Positions 59,315 to 64,000 of a stretch of DNA of 64,000 nucleotides are shown one piece after another. The DNA lies in NCBI RefSeq assembly GCF_000002985.6, contig NC_003280.10:744001-808000 (forward strand), given 5' to 3'. The position numbers were made by a program, and so were the translations under genes. The stretch comes from Caenorhabditis elegans (Eukaryota > Nematoda > Chromadorea > Rhabditida > Rhabditidae). Position 1 is the stretch's first letter, and each line of letters opens with the position of its first letter. Under the pieces are notes generated by a model. The model did not search any database. It was not told where the DNA came from and worked only from the letters and a program-made list of their open reading frames with translations.

Positions 59315-59696
59315 ATGAGGGAGGGACCTTTTGGTAAATGGTATGATTTCCAATACTGTCCAAACAATCTTGTGATTGTTGGATTCCGTTTGAAGTCTGA
59401 GCGGCAGAGTAATGCGGTTGATGACGCTGGTGCACTCAATATTGCTGTGTTCTGCGGAACTCCAAACCACCGTGGCCACATTGTCACTCTGGAAGGTTTG
59501 TTATTTGTCAAATTTGGGAAACAATGTATACTTGACAGGAGAAGTCAACATTAAAAGTGGAAAGTGGACAGCTGACCAATTCTGCCCGTCAAACTTTGCC
59601 GTTTGCGGAATCCGAACTCAAATCGAGAAAGACCAGGAAGAAGGAGATGATACTGGATTAAACAATGTTCAGATGAACTGCTGCCCTGTCGATTAG
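59315..59696 (+). CDS. Small VMO-I family protein
   Basis: Exons 59315-59495 and 59539-59696 join in frame (339 bases, 112 residues). The two repeats are clear: 'FGKWYDFQYCPNNLVIVGF' with 'DDAGALNIAVFC', and 'SGKWTADQFCPSNFAVCGI' with 'DDTGLNNVQMNC'. These are the W..CP..GF / D-D-L-N-C marks of the VMO-I beta-prism. There is no signal peptide. An upstream ATG at 59269 gives 'MTDSAIRDRNYTILSDEGG', which looks like the natural N-terminus but is one base out of frame with the domain near 59320-59330. Either the gene starts at 59315 or it car­ries a one-base insertion. A TATA-like TATATAAGG lies at about 59123. Confidence 0.75.
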
Positions 59697-59719
59697 AACG
59701 CAATGTCCTGTTATTCATG

Positions 59720-61020
59720 TTCTTAGAATAAAAAATTTATTGATAACCTCACTTGACAATATAACTTATCAAAAAAAAATTACATCTGGATTCCAGCTGA
59801 CTCTCTTTAATTTTGTGAAGAAAATTAAATTATCCAGAATTTTCGATAGCTCTAATCGGATATTCTCATGAAAGTTTAGACGTACGTATTGGTTATTGAT
59901 CTGATTAAATAGACTTTCTGTATAAATCTGCGAAAAGTGCAAATGTCACCAGATAGTCATAAGTCAAATATGCATATTTTCCCCTAATCTGTGCAAATTG
60001 AAAAAAGTAATAAATCCCTCACAGTGAAATCATTAATGAACTTGTGTATTAGAGTTGAGACGAATTGATTAGAAATAAAAAATAAAAACTGATATTTGTG
60101 TTTATATTTTGTTCATTCACCTTAATAAATCAATTTAAAGAGACCAAAACTTGACCGGCAACAGTCAATGGTCAAATAGATAAAATAAGATATGCTATGG
60201 GGATAGAGTTGATATGCGAAATTTTTTAGAACGAGCACATTAATTAAGAACCCATCAACTCCATTGGAATATGCCGATATGTGATGTTACGAACATTACC
60301 ATCATTTTTGCTATATAGCAAAATTACTAATGAACAATCTCAATTTGCTATTTAAGTTATTGGTCACATTTCAGTCTATCATTTCGAATAACTTCAGAAT
60401 CTTGATGCAAGTCAAAACAATTTATTTAAGGCAACATTTTTACATTTATTGAGGTTTGAATCCAGAAATTGAAATATGATTATTGGGTATTTTTCTATAG
60501 TTCCGAATGACCGACGTTGCTTTTTCAAAGATAGAGACAGAATCTGAAAAACGCAAATGATATATGAAACATCAATAATAGTACAAACATACATAATTCA
60601 CATAAGTGATCAACCCTGTCAAAAAACGACGACAAGCAGAGTAAAAGAGAGGACTAAATTTTTTTGTGTCAATTTTTTGTGTCAATTTTTAGTGTCAATT
60701 TTTCTAGGAACTTTGTCACGTAATAGAAAAATAATAGAAACTTGATTGATGAGACCCTCGAGCTTTAAAATGAAATGCAGGCCTCATTCCAGATTATTTT
60801 TAAATGTGGGAATCCAAAGTCACCGGACTACCTTCCTACCCAAAGATGCATTTGACAACAGAACTGGAAAAACTTGGGGAAATTACGCAACAAGAAAGCC
60901 AATATCATCAAACTTATCATCAAATTTAGGGCAGTCGGTAAAAATAGACGCTAGACTGAATCTCTCGAAACCAAAACTTAGAATCAGTAAAAACTTTATG
61001 GAAGTGATCAAAAAAGCAAT
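59720..61020. other. Spacer, no gene recognised
   Basis: AT-rich, with a tandem TTTTTTGTGTCAATTT run at about 60658-60705. A plus-strand open frame at 60746-61075 has no known motif and overlaps the DUF273 paralogue's last exon antisense. Confidence 0.5.
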
Positions 61021-61029
61021 AAAACACTG

Positions 61030-62438
61030 TTACAGTGAGATGAATTTAGAAAAATCGGAGTATGCTTTCACTTGAAGTATTGAATTCTCCTTCTGAATTC
61101 TGTGAAGACTTTTCTGAATTTCTTCGTTATTCCCAAGAAGACGTGCGTCGTAATTCCAAGTTGAATTGTGAGAATTGCATTTTGATAAATCAATTGATCC
61201 ATTCAAAGGGTTGAACCATTGGCTCATACTCATTTCAATTGCTCTGAAACGTCACAGTTGAGAAAACGCCGTAACAGTGCTATCTTACACTAATGGATCA
61301 GTTGGCGTTGGTATCAACGCATTGGTTTTCCATCCATGAAGCATAAAATCCGTCTCCGGGTGCCAGACCATTGACGTCAACCATCCATCTCTTGCCCAAC
61401 CGGTTCCCTTTAATTGATAGTTTTTTAAAAATATAGTTACGCTTTGCTCACTTTTCTTAAAATTTGAATTTTTCCAAAATCTGTTACAACTCCAAACAAT
61501 GCCTTGATACATGCTTCATACAAAATGAGATCTTCGACACTTGTTGATTTTTCGTACGCTCTTCTACAAATCCCGATTTCTATGGAAGCTTGTGGAAATA
61601 TTTTTTCAGCCAAGAATATCTGAAAATGGAGCTTAACTGTAGATTAAACAGCTGTAACTCACATGAATTGCTCCATTGTCTGTTCCGTGAAAACTGTTTG
61701 GAAGCTTAGACTCATAGTCAGCAAAATCTGCAATTAAGACTTCATATTTAAATTCATATTAATTGCCTTACTGTTTAATAAATTAATTGCAAATGGTGTA
61801 TTCCTTGCGAGGTAAAAGCCAGACGCAATTTCCCAATTGCAAAATCTATTGACAAATGTAATATCTATTCCTGGTTTCAGAAACTCTTCAATTTTCCGGC
61901 TGGGATTAACGACTCCAGTATCAGCGTCCAAAAATAAGACTGCATCAAAACGAGGAAGAATCTTTGCAACCACACAATGTCGACGGAAGAATTTCTGAAA
62001 ATTTATTAATAGATATCAACAGTTCAGCTCAAAAACTTACATCTTTATGATGACAATCGTAGTCTACATCCGCAACAAAAAGTAGCTGATAACTGTGAAT
62101 TTTAGCATAACATCTCATTGTTTTTGTAATTAAATTTTTAATCAGATAGTTTTGAAGTGGGCATACCCAGTGCAGTATGATACTTCTCCTCTAAACTTAG
62201 ATCTGTGACAACCACCACAATTGCAATGTTCAGAGATTGATTACTTATTGGTTGCATAATGGTTTCGTTTGTTCTCCCGACGTTTCTTGATTCCAAGCGA
62301 TCAGATATTTTGATCTAAACTTGTTTCAATTTGAAGCGGAGAGTACTGATAACTTACTGAATTAGCAAAAAGAAGAGCGGTTCCAAACAAGTTAACAATT
62401 GAAGTTATCACAGCAAGCGATATTCGTACGTTCGACAT
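61030..62438 (-). CDS. Second DUF273 gene, splice site in doubt
   Basis: It mirrors the DUF273 gene at 56.1 kb exon for exon: 62358-62438 (anchor 'LAVITSIVNLFGTALLFA'), 62167-62314, a block down to 62041 ('RCYAKIHSYQLLFVAD'), 61772-61994 ('[14 protein letters not shown]', same 223-base length as the paralogue), three smaller exons, and the last to 61030 ('SQWFNPLNGSIDLSKC'). The donor after 62167 is good, but no AG precedes the third block in the expected place; reading through meets a stop. So either an unusual acceptor is used, translation starts at the internal ATG of that block, or the gene is dying. All other junctions look normal. Confidence 0.72.
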
Positions 62439-62444
62439 GTTTTG

Positions 62445-63405
62445 AGCTGAGGAATAAGTCTTCTGACTGACTGGACTGACTGAAAAACGACGAATTCCAA
62501 CTTGAAAAAATTCAAAAACGTGGAATGAAAGTCTGCGAAATGCAGGTTCACGGATAAATTGGCAGAATATATTATTCGTCTTGCCACTTTTTGCCACGTT
62601 CTCAATTTTCTTCGCTCGAAAACTTCAATGTGAGGATTTTCCAGAGTCAAACAATGAAAAGAATCGACACTAATTATAAGCAAACTTGGTTGATCGTCTG
62701 ATTCTCAATCTACTTCAGCTCATTGCAATCAAGAATTCTGACAATTTTTCGTGAAAAACACCATTTTTCTAATGATTTGTAATTGGAAATATTTTCGGAC
62801 AACAGCAATCATATAAGACAAAATTGTCTTTATCAAAAAACATTTTAGAGTTCGAACATCAAATTCTTGCAGATGCGTTTAAACAATGGAAACAGTATGA
62901 AAGGTTACAACATTTATTGTGAAAAAAAAAACAAAAATATTATGAATAGTAAGCAATGTAGTTGTCAAAGTAGTTTTCCTTTTAGGTTTCAGGTTTTAAC
63001 TCACTACAACTTCTATTTAGCAAAAACAGTGAGGAGGAAAACAGATAGACACGTTACTTGAAGATAAAACACTGCTAGTGAACGACAGAAAAGATTGTAA
63101 ATCTGAATATTATGAACTAACCTTTTTACTCGCAAACAAAAAAGCAGTTGATATGATAGGTGAAATAAAACCAGCGGCATACGGTTATTCAAAACGGTAT
63201 CATCTTTTTTGTCCAAATAATTAGGCACTCTATCACGAAACACGAAAAAGCAATTGTTGAAGAAATTGTGAGAAAATAGCTCTCATTTTGAGCAATTAAT
63301 CAATTTCATCCATTTCTTCCCCTTATATAGACATCCCTGATGATGTGGCAACGTGACTTAAAATTAAATGAAAACGGAGAAAGTGGGACAAAATTTCTGA
63401 GTTAA
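62445..63405. other. Spacer with one box B copy
   Basis: GGTTATTCAAAACGGTATCATC at 63183-63204 is a minus-sense box B. No exon-like block was recognised. Confidence 0.5.
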
Positions 63406-63410
63406 TCAAG

Positions 63411-64000
63411 ATGTCAAGACAGCAACTTGGAGGTCTAGCATATAGTGATGGAGTGTCAATGTTTGACGCCATGCAAGCTCATAGACGATGGAATGAGCGG
63501 TGTTGTGGTTGGAAGTATGCAGCCTTGGGTGGAAGTTTCTGCTCTTCGGAGTGGGGCATCAAAGGTCCTGACAGTTGAATATAACAATCTAACCATTCAA
63601 GAAGAGTTCAAAAACCGGATGTCTGCAATTCTTCCCATCGATTTTGTTACAAACTGGCATCAGTTGAGTCAATTTTCGCTGCAACAATTAATATATTTTT
63701 TTTAGATACGCCGGAAAGTTTGACTTTGCCGCTTCATTCTCATCTCTCGAGCATTCTGGATTAGGAAGATACGGTGAGCCATTGGATCCAATCGGTGATA
63801 TTAGGGAGATGCTGAAAATCAAATGCCAAGCCAAAAATCAAGCCAGGAGGTCTACTGTTCATCGGATTCCCACTGGGCACTGATGCTATTCAATTCAATG
63901 CTCATAGAATCTACGGCTCAATTCGTCTTGCGATGATGATGTATGGATTCGAGTGGATTGATACATTCTCTGGAGACTCCGAACAACCAAATAATCTTAC
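63411..64000 (+). pseudogene. DUF268 family copy with two frameshifts (runs off window)
   Basis: The family signature is clear in pieces: 'QLGGLAYSDGVSMFDAMQAH', 'DGMSGVVVGSMQPWVEV', 'LEHSGLGRYGEP' and 'GGLLFIGFPLGTDAIQFNAH'. The frame changes near 63474-63484, between the first and second pieces, and again near 63833-63842, before the last. A normal intron (63663-63705) links the second and third. Function of DUF268 is unknown; the worm copies are distant relatives of methyltransferase-like proteins by reputation only. Upstream exons of the family were not found. Confidence 0.75.

Noticed and set aside
60746-61075. 109-codon plus-strand open frame
   Set aside because: No recognisable motif, and its end is antisense to the last exon of the DUF273 paralogue. 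Left out as unsupported.

Overview
This window looks like Caenorhabditis elegans nuclear DNA, probably a chromosome arm. The evidence is an intact Tc1 element with a 343-residue transposase, AT-rich sequence with short GT..TTTTCAG introns, probable SL1 trans-splice acceptors just before start codons, and nematode-expanded families (DUF273, DUF268, FkbM-type methyltransferase, VMO-I, GT11 fucosyltransferase, Fer-like kinase).

Left part (1-26 kb): a VMO-I gene cut by the window edge, a synaptotagmin-like gene (seven exons, 373 residues, with a plausible internal alternative first exon), and a widely spread minus-strand gene (six exons, 251 residues) with the end of an EGF-like module, one membrane segment and a proline-rich tail. 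Introns and spacers are filled with repeats: 29 tRNA-like units with Pol III-type A and B boxes, GTACTGTAG and AGTTTGT arrays, a CGATGCACCATG repeat family, a palindromic element and an 18-base G run.

Middle (26-36 kb): a four-helix membrane protein gene and a cysteine-rich, GPI-like surface protein gene, in DNA studded with the 11-mer GCTCCGCGAGC. Next comes a 2.2 kb tandem array of a ~163 bp unit with a higher-order A-B-B pattern, ending in a duplicated copy of the surface protein's 3' end.

Right part (35-64 kb): a mixed zone of intact genes and remnants. It holds an apyrase remnant with an in-frame stop, a truncated GT11 fucosyltransferase, an intact FkbM-type methyltransferase gene, the Tc1 copy, and a group of small secreted or GPI-like genes (43-48 kb), three of which share a C-terminal domain. 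Beyond these lie a ubiquitin-hydrolase fragment, a Fer-type tyrosine kinase that looks disrupted late in its kinase domain, two convergent DUF273 genes flanking a dead mariner and a small VMO-I gene, and a frameshifted DUF268 copy at the edge. Inverted repeats and segment duplications are common here, including a 491 bp MITE-like palindrome whose paralogous empty site is also in the window.

Exon models were read by hand from splice signals and reading phase; no search or alignment was run. Family names rest on motif recognition.
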